A model generated the notes under the pieces. The model did not search any database and was not told the DNA's origin. It saw nothing but the letters and a program-made list of their open reading frames with translations. A program made the position numbers and the translations under genes. From the IMG/VR virus record IMGVR_UViG_3300028394_001649, positions 1 to 45,892 of that record: 45,892 bases of DNA; one strand, written 5' to 3'. Below, one piece after another: positions 24,008 through 32,366 of the stretch. Position 1 is the first letter of the stretch. Each line of letters starts with the position of its first letter. Origin of the DNA: a virus.

Positions 24008-25156
24008 ATGCCATTAGATTTCCCTCCATCCCCAGCACCGAATTATATTTATACCTTTGGCACTTCTTCTTGGAAGTGGACTGGTGATTCGTGGACAGTT
24101 TATTCTACTCCACTTTTGGGTAACACTGGTGCTACTGGCAACACAGGTGCTACTGGTCCAGTTGGTGATTATGTAATTACATTCAATGGAAGAACTGGTA
24201 ACATTCAAGGTGTGACATCAATCAATGGTGCTACAGGTACTATAATAAATGTGGCATTTACAAATCTAGGAAATACCTTTACTGTCAGACAGGTAATGAA
24301 TGCTGGTCTTACGACTTCTTCTATAAATGTTGCTGGTGTAGCATCATTCAATCCATCAAACAGCGGACAGAATACTTTAGGCGGAACAAGTACCACTCTT
24401 GCATCAACTGCCACGACAGTTCAGAATACAGCAGCACTGCTGACTATTTCAACCACTTTCTTACCAGGAAACAATGCTACGCTCAGACTACAGGGATCTG
24501 ATGGAAGTGGTGAAACTTCATATACTAATGATATTAAACCCCAGACTACACAGACTGGAAATTTAACACATACTCTGCCAGCGACTACAGGAACATTACT
24601 GAATGATAAATTACAGTATGTTGCTTCAATAAATGGAAGAACGGGTGACATTCAAGGTGTGACATCAATCAATGGTGCTACAGGTACTATAATAAATGTG
24701 GCATTTACAAATCTTGGAAATACCTTTAGTGTTTGTCAAGTATTCAATGCTGGCATAACCGCCTCTGGTGGAATGACATTATTTGGATCATTAAATTCTT
24801 ATAGTGGAATTTCTGCTTCTGGCATCACATCAGATTCTGGGTATAAAATAACAGCTGGTGCAATCAATGCCCAAACAGTAAGTTATACTATGCTAGGATC
24901 AGACAACGGCAAAATCATAACCATGAATCCTGCTTCTACAGGAATCACACTTACTGTTCCTACTGGATTGCCCATCGGTCACACAACAACAATTATTCGT
25001 CTTAGCTCTACTCTAAATGTTGGAATAAGTGCCGCTAGTGGTGTGACAATCAATAGTTTCCAGAATCAGAAAAATATTGCTGGTCAACATGCTGCTGTAA
25101 GTTTGATTTCTTATACCACCGATACATTCAATCTTGCAGGAGGACTGACAGGATGA
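24008..25156 (+). CDS. Fibre/virion structural protein with short collagen-like stretch
   Basis: 382 residues. N-terminal tag PLDFPPSPAPNYIYTFGTSSWKWTGDSW is close to that at 29441. Residues ~37-54 carry short GNTGATG collagen-like repeats, followed by a NGRTGNIQGVTSINGATGTI block that recurs (near 57 and 206) as part of a ~106-bp internal DNA repeat. The rest is Ser/Thr/Gly-rich beta sequence with SGI ... SGY patterns typical of phage fibre shafts. ATGA overlap with the next gene. No enzyme motif; a fibre subunit or fibre tip is inferred. Confidence 0.8.
   Translation: MPLDFPPSPAPNYIYTFGTSSWKWTGDSWTVYSTPLLGNTGATGNTGATGPVGDYVITFNGRTGNIQGVTSINGATGTIINVAFTNLGNTFTVRQVMNAGLTTSSINVAGVASFNPSNSGQNTLGGTSTTLASTATTVQNTAALLTISTTFLPGNNATLRLQGSDGSGETSYTNDIKPQTTQTGNLTHTLPATTGTLLNDKLQYVASINGRTGDIQGVTSINGATGTIINVAFTNLGNTFSVCQVFNAGITASGGMTLFGSLNSYSGISASGITSDSGYKITAGAINAQTVSYTMLGSDNGKIITMNPASTGITLTVPTGLPIGHTTTIIRLSSTLNVGISAASGVTINSFQNQKNIAGQHAAVSLISYTTDTFNLAGGLTG
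24185..24290 (+). repeat. ~106-bp internal direct repeat, copy 1 (second copy ~24632-24737)
   Basis: The stretch beginning AATGGAAGAAC and ending near AATACCTTTA is nearly identical to 24632-24737, offset 447 bp, in frame. Differences include aactggtaac versus acgggtgac and ctag versus cttg. Confidence 0.85.
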
Positions 25157-25668
25157 TACTTCCTAATTGTCGTCCTGCATATTTAACACCAATACAGATC
25201 AAAGGATCCAATACTCCAGCAGCAGTGAATTGGACCAATATAAGATTTACCGCGTCTTCGGGAACACATCAATTCACAGAACAGCAAATAACAGGAATTT
25301 CAACTCCTATAGTTTTAAGTGTGAATGGAGCATGGGGATCCAATAGTACATTATATTATCGTGTTGCTCCAACTACAACGCCATTGCCAAACCCTTTACT
25401 CAATAAAGATGTATTTGTAGGAGTAACAGCATTTGATTACGCTGTAGGATTTGGATCATCCTCACAAGGATTCACTGCATGTCTTCCATTCAATAGTACT
25501 GGAAGCACTTTTGCAGTGAATAATAATGATTTTGTTGCATTTATATGCTGGGGTGCTGATCAGGCGCCTGGTCCATCAGTTATATTCCCAACATGGACAG
25601 TTACAGTCAATAACGAATCTGCTGGTGCAGCTACTTTGGATACTTTTGACGCAATAACAAATCCATAA
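25153..25668 (+). CDS. Hypothetical virion-associated protein
   Basis: 171 residues. Beta-rich: TPIQIKGSNTPAAVNWTNIRFTASSGTHQFTEQQITG with later FVAFICWGADQAPGPSVIFPTWTVTVNN. No family recognised, but composition and placement between fibre genes suggest a structural protein. Overlaps the previous gene by 4 nt. The stop codon overlaps a CATAAATA element. Confidence 0.6.
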   Translation: MILPNCRPAYLTPIQIKGSNTPAAVNWTNIRFTASSGTHQFTEQQITGISTPIVLSVNGAWGSNSTLYYRVAPTTTPLPNPLLNKDVFVGVTAFDYAVGFGSSSQGFTACLPFNSTGSTFAVNNNDFVAFICWGADQAPGPSVIFPTWTVTVNNESAGAATLDTFDAITNP

Positions 25669-25671
25669 ATA
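25664..25671 (+). promoter_or_regulatory. Late-promoter-like element CATAAATA
   Basis: One mismatch from TATAAATA, 16 nt before the ATG at 25687, with AACGGAGA as ribosome site between. Weaker than the exact copies. Confidence 0.4.
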
Positions 25672-25686
25672 TAACGGAGAAATTAT

Positions 25687-26118
25687 ATGCCAGCATCACG
25701 GTACGATATTCAAGCAGATCAGGGAGCAACATTCAAGTTGCATTTGCATTATAAATTTTCTGGTGGAACTGGAATTGATATTGGAAACTTTACAGGAAGA
25801 ATGCAAGTCCGAAGATCCTCAAAAGATCCAAATGTTATTTTATTCTTAACTCAAAATGGTGTTACTGGTGGTGGTATTACTGGAGAATTTGCTATTGGTA
25901 GTGGAATTGCTGGTAGTGGTGGAATTAGTTTCAATACTTCTATTTCTGGAGCAACAGCATTTACTGGTGGAATATTTCTAAGAGTTGATGCTGATACTAT
26001 GACTAATGTTCCAAATGGAAAGCATTTTTATGATCTTGAATTAAAGAATTCGCTCAATGAAGTGATGAGACTTATGGAAGGTTCATTTGAAGTCTCAAGA
26101 GAAATTACGAGAACATAA
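25687..26118 (+). CDS. Hypothetical virion protein (BppU-like N-terminal pattern)
   Basis: 143 residues. SRYDIQADQGATFKLHLHYKFSGGTGIDIGNFTGRMQVRRS (4-44) has the pattern of baseplate upper-protein/fibre-holder N-terminal domains: Asp-x-Gly-x-x-F ... hydrophobic strands ... G-x-x-x-R-M-Q-V-R. C-terminal LRVDADTMTNVPNGKHFYDLELKNSLNEVMRLMEG resembles the strand pair 'v..G..yYDLel' of the same type. Four nt before the large collagen-like gene. The role as baseplate/fibre connector is inferred. Confidence 0.6.
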   Translation: MPASRYDIQADQGATFKLHLHYKFSGGTGIDIGNFTGRMQVRRSSKDPNVILFLTQNGVTGGGITGEFAIGSGIAGSGGISFNTSISGATAFTGGIFLRVDADTMTNVPNGKHFYDLELKNSLNEVMRLMEGSFEVSREITRT

Positions 26119-26121
26119 CAG

Positions 26122-29091
26122 ATGGCAGAAGAGAAACCAATACTGGTAGTAACTCAAATTCCTCCGAACACAATTGTTACGGAGAGTTCTGCTAATAACT
26201 TAGTAGTCAATAACACATTACCATCCACAGTATTGATTGCTGCTGCATTGGGGCCAGCAATTGCTGGTGGTGCTGGTGCTCAAGGTATAAGAGGAACTAC
26301 AGGTGCTACTGGTGCTACTGGTTCTGGTTATACTGCAATTGGTCTTTCTGGTGGGTTTCTTTGGGTTTCTCCTGTAAGTAATACTGGAGTTCGTGGAGCA
26401 TCATTTTCCATTGGATATGTTTTAGGATCAACTGGTAACACTGGAAATACTGGTATTCAAGGTAACACTGGTAACACTGGTAATACTGGTTCTCCAGGTA
26501 TTCAAGGAAATACAGGTAACACTGGTAACACTGGAAATACTGGTTCTCCAGGTATTCAAGGTAACACTGGTAATACTGGAAACACTGGTTCTGATGGTTC
26601 TCCAGGTATTCAAGGAAATACAGGTAATACTGGTTCTCCAGGTATTCAAGGTAACACTGGTAATACTGGAAACACTGGTGCTCCAGGTATTCAAGGTAAC
26701 ACTGGTAATACTGGTTCTCCAGGTATTCAAGGAAATACAGGTAATACTGGAAACACTGGTTCTCCAGGTATTCAAGGAAATACAGGTAATACTGGTTCTC
26801 CAGGTATTCAAGGTAACACTGGTAATACTGGTAATACTGGTTCTCCAGGTATTCAAGGAAATACAGGTAATACTGGTTCTCCAGGTATTCAAGGAAATAC
26901 AGGTAATACAGGTAATACTGGAAACACTGGTGCTCCAGGTATTCAAGGAAATACAGGTAATACTGGTTCTCCAGGTATTCAAGGAAATACAGGTAACACT
27001 GGTAATACAGGTATTCAAGGAAATACAGGTAACACTGGTAATACAGGTAATACTGGTTCTCAAGGTCCATCTGGTGGTGTTAATTTTGCTTTTGGTGCAA
27101 CTGCTCCTTCCAACCCAACTGGTGGAGATCAATGGTTAGATAGCAATACTGGAGCATTGCTCACTTATTTTTATGACGGAAATTCTTCTCAATGGGTTCA
27201 ATTCCTTAAAGGAATTCCTGGTCCTCAAGGAGCAACTGGTCCGAGCGGAGTAGTCTCTGGTGATTATGTTGCTTTGTTCAATGGAAAAACTGGAAATGTT
27301 GGTATTTCTGCTGGATCGTTCATAACAATCACTCAAACAGGAAACACATTTACAATATCTTCTAGTGTAGGAACTGTTGCAGGTTCTACAGGAAATACTG
27401 GTGCTACTGGTTCTCCAGGTATTCAAGGTAACACTGGTAACACTGGTAATACAGGTATTCAAGGTAACACTGGTAACACTGGTAATACAGGTATTCAAGG
27501 TAACACTGGAAATACTGGTAACACTGGAAATACAGGTATTCAAGGTAACACTGGTAATACTGGTAACACTGGAAATACAGGTATTCAAGGTAACACTGGT
27601 AACACTGGTAACACTGGTATTCAAGGTAACACTGGTAACACTGGAAATACAGGTATTCAAGGTAATACTGGAAATACTGGAGCATGTGGTCCAACCGATA
27701 TACGATCAACAAATTCAGCATCCACATTCTATCCATTATTTGCTGGAGGTTCTGGAAATACTTACATTTATATTGATGATGTCACTACACCATTTACATA
27801 TGTCCCAAGTAGTGGTGCATTAACAGCAAAGATATTCGCCATAGCAACTGGAGTTAATTCATCCTCATTGAACGCAACCTATGTTGAATTTAATACTAGT
27901 ACAGACTCATCAAGTGTTTCTGCTACCAATATTGGTAATGTTGGATCATCACCATTTACAGTTCAATCAAATGTTAAATTAAAATTAACTGCTCCAACTA
28001 TAGAATTTTATGGATCTGGTTGGGGATATACATTCCCTGCATCAAATGGAACTACTGGTCAAGCATTACTGACAAGAGGTGATGCTGGACTTTATTGGGG
28101 AACGGTTTCTACATCTGGTGGTAGTGGAACAACTCTATTTGCTGGAAGAGGAATTACTCTAACTACAGCATCCGCAGGAACTACAGTTGCTACTATTCTA
28201 GGAATGACCAGTGCGAATGATGGATTCTTGATTTCTGGTGGTATAACCCAAAGAACTCTTGGATTTAGTGGTGGTGATGTGACAATTGAAGGTGGAACAT
28301 TTGCATCAGTAATAACATTCCCAACTGTATCTACAACACTTGTTGGAATTCACAATGCAGTAACTTCGTTCAATGGATCAACTGGTGATATTACATTCGC
28401 TGGTGGTGTTACTGGAGTGAATGGTAAAACTGGAAATGCTTTTGTGTTTGAATATTATCTAGGGTTTACTTCCACCGTAAACACTTCAACATATCCAGAA
28501 GGTGGAACTGCTAATTATGCGTCAAATCAACCAGTATATTACAGTTCCTCACCATTTAATGATATAATATCATCGGGTAGAGCAAAACCAAATAGAGTTT
28601 ATTTTAATCCATTTGTAATTCCAACCCAAACAACAATACAAATATTGCGACTTAGTGGATATCAAAACGGATTATGTGGTGGAACTGGAAATGTATTTTT
28701 AGGAATATATAATGCAAATTCTTATGGTATGCCAAAAGACAAACTATATTCGTCCAGCAGTCTAGTAGTATTAAGTGATTTTGCCAATACTCATGATTAT
28801 AATCCTTCTGGATTGATTACTCTATCTCCTGGATATTATTATCTTGCAGCAGTATTTAATAATAATCCTACACTATATTCGTTTACTACTGGAGCGCAAA
28901 CCAGTACAAGTCCATTTGGATCTCAAAATCTTGCTGGTGGATATCAGAACCGAGCTATTATTATAGATCAGGGTGGATTTACCTTACCGATAAGTGGAAT
29001 CACTAGTGGTGCTAGATTTGTTGATTATAGCGTTGGTGGAACATATACAAATCTTATGGTAAGTCCACTAATAGAATTTAGGATTCTATAA
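26122..29091 (+). CDS. Large collagen-like modular tail fibre/adhesin 2
   Basis: 989 residues. A short N-terminal domain (about 1-60), one copy of the FLWVSPV...SIGYVLG module (about 68-102), then two collagen-like blocks (about 103-319 and 421-523) with Gly-Asn-Thr plus Gly-Ser-Pro/Gly-Ile-Gln triplets. GGDQWLDSNTGALLTYFYDGNSSQWVQFL sits between them. A block with TFYPLFAGG ... DDVTTPFTYVPSSG and FYGSGWGYTFPASNG (about 532-645) is shared with the fibre at 35545. The last ~200 residues form a distinct, non-repetitive tip (YSSSPFNDIISSGR ... YGMPKDKLYS), the best candidate for receptor binding. Likely trimeric virion fibre. Confidence 0.88.
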   Translation: MAEEKPILVVTQIPPNTIVTESSANNLVVNNTLPSTVLIAAALGPAIAGGAGAQGIRGTTGATGATGSGYTAIGLSGGFLWVSPVSNTGVRGASFSIGYVLGSTGNTGNTGIQGNTGNTGNTGSPGIQGNTGNTGNTGNTGSPGIQGNTGNTGNTGSDGSPGIQGNTGNTGSPGIQGNTGNTGNTGAPGIQGNTGNTGSPGIQGNTGNTGNTGSPGIQGNTGNTGSPGIQGNTGNTGNTGSPGIQGNTGNTGSPGIQGNTGNTGNTGNTGAPGIQGNTGNTGSPGIQGNTGNTGNTGIQGNTGNTGNTGNTGSQGPSGGVNFAFGATAPSNPTGGDQWLDSNTGALLTYFYDGNSSQWVQFLKGIPGPQGATGPSGVVSGDYVALFNGKTGNVGISAGSFITITQTGNTFTISSSVGTVAGSTGNTGATGSPGIQGNTGNTGNTGIQGNTGNTGNTGIQGNTGNTGNTGNTGIQGNTGNTGNTGNTGIQGNTGNTGNTGIQGNTGNTGNTGIQGNTGNTGACGPTDIRSTNSASTFYPLFAGGSGNTYIYIDDVTTPFTYVPSSGALTAKIFAIATGVNSSSLNATYVEFNTSTDSSSVSATNIGNVGSSPFTVQSNVKLKLTAPTIEFYGSGWGYTFPASNGTTGQALLTRGDAGLYWGTVSTSGGSGTTLFAGRGITLTTASAGTTVATILGMTSANDGFLISGGITQRTLGFSGGDVTIEGGTFASVITFPTVSTTLVGIHNAVTSFNGSTGDITFAGGVTGVNGKTGNAFVFEYYLGFTSTVNTSTYPEGGTANYASNQPVYYSSSPFNDIISSGRAKPNRVYFNPFVIPTQTTIQILRLSGYQNGLCGGTGNVFLGIYNANSYGMPKDKLYSSSSLVVLSDFANTHDYNPSGLITLSPGYYYLAAVFNNNPTLYSFTTGAQTSTSPFGSQNLAGGYQNRAIIIDQGGFTLPISGITSGARFVDYSVGGTYTNLMVSPLIEFRIL
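26428..27069 (+). repeat. Collagen-like repeat block A of fibre 2
   Basis: Long array of 36-45-bp units encoding (Gly-Ser-Pro-Gly-Ile-Gln) plus 2-4 (Gly-Asn-Thr) triplets. Units are near-identical, with synonymous codon variation. All unit lengths are multiples of 9 bp, so unit gain or loss keeps the frame. Confidence 0.9.
27382..27690 (+). repeat. Collagen-like repeat block B of fibre 2
   Basis: Second array, mostly (Gly-Asn-Thr) runs with Gly-Ile-Gln breaks, ending at GACGP (a Cys near 524, where the triple helix would stop). Confidence 0.88.
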
Positions 29092-29426
29092 TGAAAGTAT
29101 TCAAACAATACAGTTTCAACGAACTCACACAAGAATCAACTTTAATAGATGATAGAGATTTTTATCATTGTAAACAATTTCAATTAAAAGAGCTAAGAAA
29201 TATTGCTAACAAACTGATTATCTCTAGTGTTCCAGAATATAAGCAAAGAAACGCAGCACTTGGATTGCTGTCTGATGAAGAAACACAACAGATTAAAGAT
29301 TCAATACAAGCAATAAGAACAATATCAAATCAAAAAGAAGCAGAGATACTCGCAGTTGTTTGGGATGGACAAGAATCCACAAGAGCAGAAGCGTGTGATA
29401 TAGTTCAGAGGATATTCTGGGAATAA
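29091..29426 (+). CDS. Small hypothetical protein of the fibre block (possible fibre-assembly factor)
   Basis: 111 residues, start overlapping the previous stop. The N-terminal half has short strands (KQYSFNELTQESTLIDDRD); the middle YKQRNAALGLLSDEETQQIKDSIQAIRTISNQKEAEI is helical. The 'kqRNaaLg' block is reminiscent of small fibre-associated proteins such as the DUF4376 type or fibre-assembly chaperones that follow fibre genes. This is position and pattern only. A chaperone role for collagen-like trimer assembly is possible. Confidence 0.5.
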   Translation: MKVFKQYSFNELTQESTLIDDRDFYHCKQFQLKELRNIANKLIISSVPEYKQRNAALGLLSDEETQQIKDSIQAIRTISNQKEAEILAVVWDGQESTRAEACDIVQRIFWE

Positions 29427-29429
29427 ATA
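29422..29429 (+). promoter_or_regulatory. Late-promoter-like element AATAAATA
   Basis: One mismatch from TATAAATA, overlapping the stop of the preceding gene and 11 nt before the ATG at 29441. Low certainty. Confidence 0.3.
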
Positions 29430-29440
29430 ATTAAACTACC

Positions 29441-30910
29441 ATGCCACTAGATTTTCCTTCAAATCCAACCCTCAATTTACCATACACTTTCAACGGAACT
29501 CAATGGAAGTGGAATGGTTCTGCTTGGTTGATTGTTGGTGATAATTTTGGTACTACAGGAGCAACAGGACCAGCTGGAAATACTGGAAACACTGGTAATA
29601 ATGGAACAACAGGTAACACTGGTGCTACGGGATCTGGTTATACTGCTGCTGGTCTTTCTGGTGGATTCTTATGGATAACTCCAGTTTTATCTTCTGGTAT
29701 ACTTGGAGCATCATTCTCCATTGGATATGTTATTGGTTCAACTGGAGCAACTGGAAGAACGGGAACAACGGGAAATACAGGAGCAACAGGATCTGGGTAT
29801 ACTGCTATTGGTATTTCTGGTGGATTTCTTTGGATATCACCAGTAGACAGTAGTGGAATCCAAGGTGCTTCATTCTCTGTGGGTAGAGTTCAAGGAACAA
29901 CTGGATCTACTGGTCCTACTGGATCTACAGGTGCTACAGGTAATAATGGAACAACAGGTAACACTGGTGCTACGGGATCTGGTTATACTGCCGCTGGTCT
30001 TTCTGGTGGATTCTTATGGATATCTCCAGTATTGAATGATGGAACTAGAGGTGCATCATTCTCTATAGGATATATTTTAGGAACAACAGGTAATACTGGA
30101 AACACTGGTAATAATGGAACAACAGGTAACACTGGTGCTACGGGATCTGGTTATACTGCTGCTGGTCTTTCTGGTGGATTCTTATGGATAACTCCAGTTT
30201 TATCTTCTGGTATACTTGGAGCATCATTCTCCATTGGATATGTTATTGGTTCAACTGGAGCAACTGGAAGAACTGGTACTACTGGATCTACAGGTGCTAC
30301 GGGATCTGGTTATACGGCTATTGGTATTTCTGGTGGATTTCTTTGGATATCACCAGTAGATAATTTTGGTATTCGCGGAGCATCATTCTCTATAGGATAT
30401 GTTCAAGGAAATACTGGAAACACTGGTAATACAGGTAATAATGGAAGTACAGGTAATACTGGAAACACTGGTAATACAGGTAATAATGGAAGTACAGGTA
30501 ATACTGGAAACACTGGTAACAATGGAAATACTGGCAACACTGGTGCTACAGGATCTGGATATACTGCTATAGGATTATCTGGTGGATTCTTGTGGATATC
30601 ACCAGTAGATGGATTTGGTATTCGTGGAGCATCATTCTCCATTGGATATGTTCAAGGTAATACAGGTAATACAGGAAATGACGGAACACCTGGAACAATT
30701 AGTGGTTCATATGTTCAGACCATAAATGGATTTACGGGTGGTGTTACATTGGCACAAGGAACCAATGTTACAATAAATTCTGTTGGAAATATAATAACAA
30801 TCAACTCATCTGGAGCTGGGGGTGGAGTAGATGGAGTTTCTACATATGATGGTAGAACTGGTAATATTTTCACACCACCATTAATTTTATACGCATTAGG
30901 AATAATTTAA
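29441..30910 (+). CDS. Collagen-like modular tail fibre/adhesin 3
   Basis: 489 residues. N-terminal tag PLDFPSNPTLNLPYTFNGTQWKWNGSAW is shared with 24008. Six copies of the ~35-residue module (SGGFLWI ... GASFSIGY) alternate with short collagen-like linkers (Gly-Asn-Thr, Gly-Ala-Thr, Gly-Ser-Thr). A perfect 182-bp direct repeat covers one module plus linker. It ends without a large tip domain: SYVQTINGFTGGVTL ... YDGRTGNIF. The short end suggests a shaft-type protein needing a separate tip, possibly the proteins encoded at 30921 and 31355. Confidence 0.87.
   Translation: MPLDFPSNPTLNLPYTFNGTQWKWNGSAWLIVGDNFGTTGATGPAGNTGNTGNNGTTGNTGATGSGYTAAGLSGGFLWITPVLSSGILGASFSIGYVIGSTGATGRTGTTGNTGATGSGYTAIGISGGFLWISPVDSSGIQGASFSVGRVQGTTGSTGPTGSTGATGNNGTTGNTGATGSGYTAAGLSGGFLWISPVLNDGTRGASFSIGYILGTTGNTGNTGNNGTTGNTGATGSGYTAAGLSGGFLWITPVLSSGILGASFSIGYVIGSTGATGRTGTTGSTGATGSGYTAIGISGGFLWISPVDNFGIRGASFSIGYVQGNTGNTGNTGNNGSTGNTGNTGNTGNNGSTGNTGNTGNNGNTGNTGATGSGYTAIGLSGGFLWISPVDGFGIRGASFSIGYVQGNTGNTGNDGTPGTISGSYVQTINGFTGGVTLAQGTNVTINSVGNIITINSSGAGGGVDGVSTYDGRTGNIFTPPLILYALGII
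29579..29760 (+). repeat. 182-bp perfect direct repeat, copy 1
   Basis: Identical base for base to 30092-30273 (offset 513 bp). The flanking bases on both sides differ. It encodes one full module plus part of the collagen linker, in frame. Confidence 0.93.
30092..30273 (+). repeat. 182-bp perfect direct repeat, copy 2
   Basis: Second copy of the 29579-29760 element. No mismatch was found across the 182 bases. Confidence 0.93.
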
Positions 30911-30920
30911 GGAAAATACA

Positions 30921-31358
30921 ATGGCAACAACCGCACAATTTGTCGCATCACCTATAATTGATATCACACAAATTGGTCCTACAGCAAATACTGGAAGAAC
31001 TGGTGGTGGAACTATTGGTACTGATATATTTTTAGTATGTTCTGGACCAACATTCTCTGGTGGATCTGGTGTTGGAAAAAGAATCACTCGCGGAGTAATT
31101 CATGGGGTCAGTGGAACTTCTAGCGGAATTGTAAGATTTTTTCTATCTCCAGACAGTGGAACAACGCGAAGAGTCATATTGGAAAAACCAGTATATGGCA
31201 CAACAGTTTCTTCCACTACTTCAGCATATAGAACAGAAATTCCAGAATTAGTTGGAATGGTAGTTCCAGGTGTAAGCGGAGCAAACGCATATCAAATATA
31301 TGCTTCAACTCATGTAGCGGATACCTATAATATAATTATTGAGAGTGGAGTTCTATGA
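30921..31358 (+). CDS. Hypothetical virion protein
   Basis: 145 residues, ATG after a TAAGGA ribosome site. ATTAQFVASPIIDITQIGPTANTGR start, a beta-rich body with GKRITRGVIHGVSGTSSGIVRFFLSPDSGTTRRVI (about 53-87), and YQIYASTHVADTYNIII near the end. This is a small jelly-roll-like composition seen in fibre-linked proteins. No family recognised. ATGA overlap with the next gene suggests co-translation with the glycine-rich protein. Confidence 0.6.
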   Translation: MATTAQFVASPIIDITQIGPTANTGRTGGGTIGTDIFLVCSGPTFSGGSGVGKRITRGVIHGVSGTSSGIVRFFLSPDSGTTRRVILEKPVYGTTVSSTTSAYRTEIPELVGMVVPGVSGANAYQIYASTHVADTYNIIIESGVL

Positions 31359-32362
31359 ATCAAGGGATATATGGATTTCCTTCTACAACTGGAATAGCAT
31401 TACCAAATATAATCAGTATTACTGAATTTGACGCAAATGCATCTTACGCTATTCCGCCTACTGCTGCATCATTGCAGATTCTTTTAATTGGTGGTGCTGG
31501 TGGTGGCGGTGGTGGTGCTGCTGGAAATAATAACAATGCAGCTGGTGGTGGTGCAGGATCAGGTGGAAGCATTATATATCTTGACTGTTTGGTTGTGGAA
31601 GATCTTCCTTCAATAACACTCAATGTGACGATTGGTGCTGGTGGTGCTGGCGGTGCTAGTGCAATTCCAGGTACTAGATCTGCCACAAATGGTGGACCTG
31701 GTGGAAATTCTAGTATATCAATGTCTGGGTTTCCAGGATTATTCATCAGAGCGCAAGGTGGTGGTGGAGGTGCAACTAGTGGAGCAACCACCCTTACAGC
31801 AGGTGGTGTTGCTGCTGGTGGTGCAAGTAAACAGTCAAATTTTGGATTTGTGAATACACCAAATTCAAGTGGGCAAAACGGTGGATTTTCTAATGCATTG
31901 CTTCCTGTTGTAATATCGGATGCAAGAAATAATAATGGTGCTGGTGGTGGTAGTTGTACTTCAGCATCCATTGCCTTCACAGGTGGGTCTATTGAAATAG
32001 CAACTAATGCAACAGTATCATCTCAACCAATTCTATATCATTTAAATTTACCACTTGTCGGTGCTGCTTTTGGAATAACAGCAGCGTTAGGTGGAGCTAT
32101 AAATGCAGGTCCAACATTAGGTGCTGGACAAAACGGTACATTTATGATTGGAACTAGTATGAAATTATTGGGTGGTGGAATTGGTGGTGCGGGTGGTGGT
32201 GGTAGTATTAGTGCTGGAGCAACCCAAGGTGGTGGTAATGGAGGCAATGGGTTTCGCGGTGGAGGCGGTGGAGGTGGAGGGGCAGCTAGAGCCACTGGAG
32301 TTCCTGGTGGAACTGGTGGGAATGGTGGAAATGGTTATTGTTGTATAGTAGCAAAGATGTAA
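31355..32362 (+). CDS. Glycine-rich adhesin-like protein (polyglycine, gp38-type)
   Basis: 335 residues with long Gly/Ala/Asn tracts (GGAGGGGGGAAGNNNNAAGG near 48; GGAGGGGSIS and GGGGGGGGAARATG near 279 and 310). The N-terminus (SITEFDANASYAIPPTAASLQILLIGGAGGG) is the typical start of phage glycine-rich domain proteins. Similar Gly-rich, polyproline-II sandwich proteins act as receptor-binding tips in T-even-like phages (the gp38 adhesin type). It lacks a collagen-like Gly-x-Y register. Strong candidate for receptor binding or fibre tip. Also consistent with a generic glycine-rich structural domain. Confidence 0.75.
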   Translation: MNQGIYGFPSTTGIALPNIISITEFDANASYAIPPTAASLQILLIGGAGGGGGGAAGNNNNAAGGGAGSGGSIIYLDCLVVEDLPSITLNVTIGAGGAGGASAIPGTRSATNGGPGGNSSISMSGFPGLFIRAQGGGGGATSGATTLTAGGVAAGGASKQSNFGFVNTPNSSGQNGGFSNALLPVVISDARNNNGAGGGSCTSASIAFTGGSIEIATNATVSSQPILYHLNLPLVGAAFGITAALGGAINAGPTLGAGQNGTFMIGTSMKLLGGGIGGAGGGGSISAGATQGGGNGGNGFRGGGGGGGGAARATGVPGGTGGNGGNGYCCIVAKM

Positions 32363-32366
32363 AAAT

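Noticed and set aside
22592-27690. CRISPR-like array
   Set aside because: The repeats are coding, in 9-bp register, with no constant-length unique spacers and no cas genes.
26315-27736. Long minus-strand and alternative-frame open stretches across the collagen-like repeats
   Set aside because: They are by-products of the low-complexity 9-bp repeats (poly Tyr/Leu/Gln or Ser/Thr/Ile translations) and lie opposite clear fibre genes.
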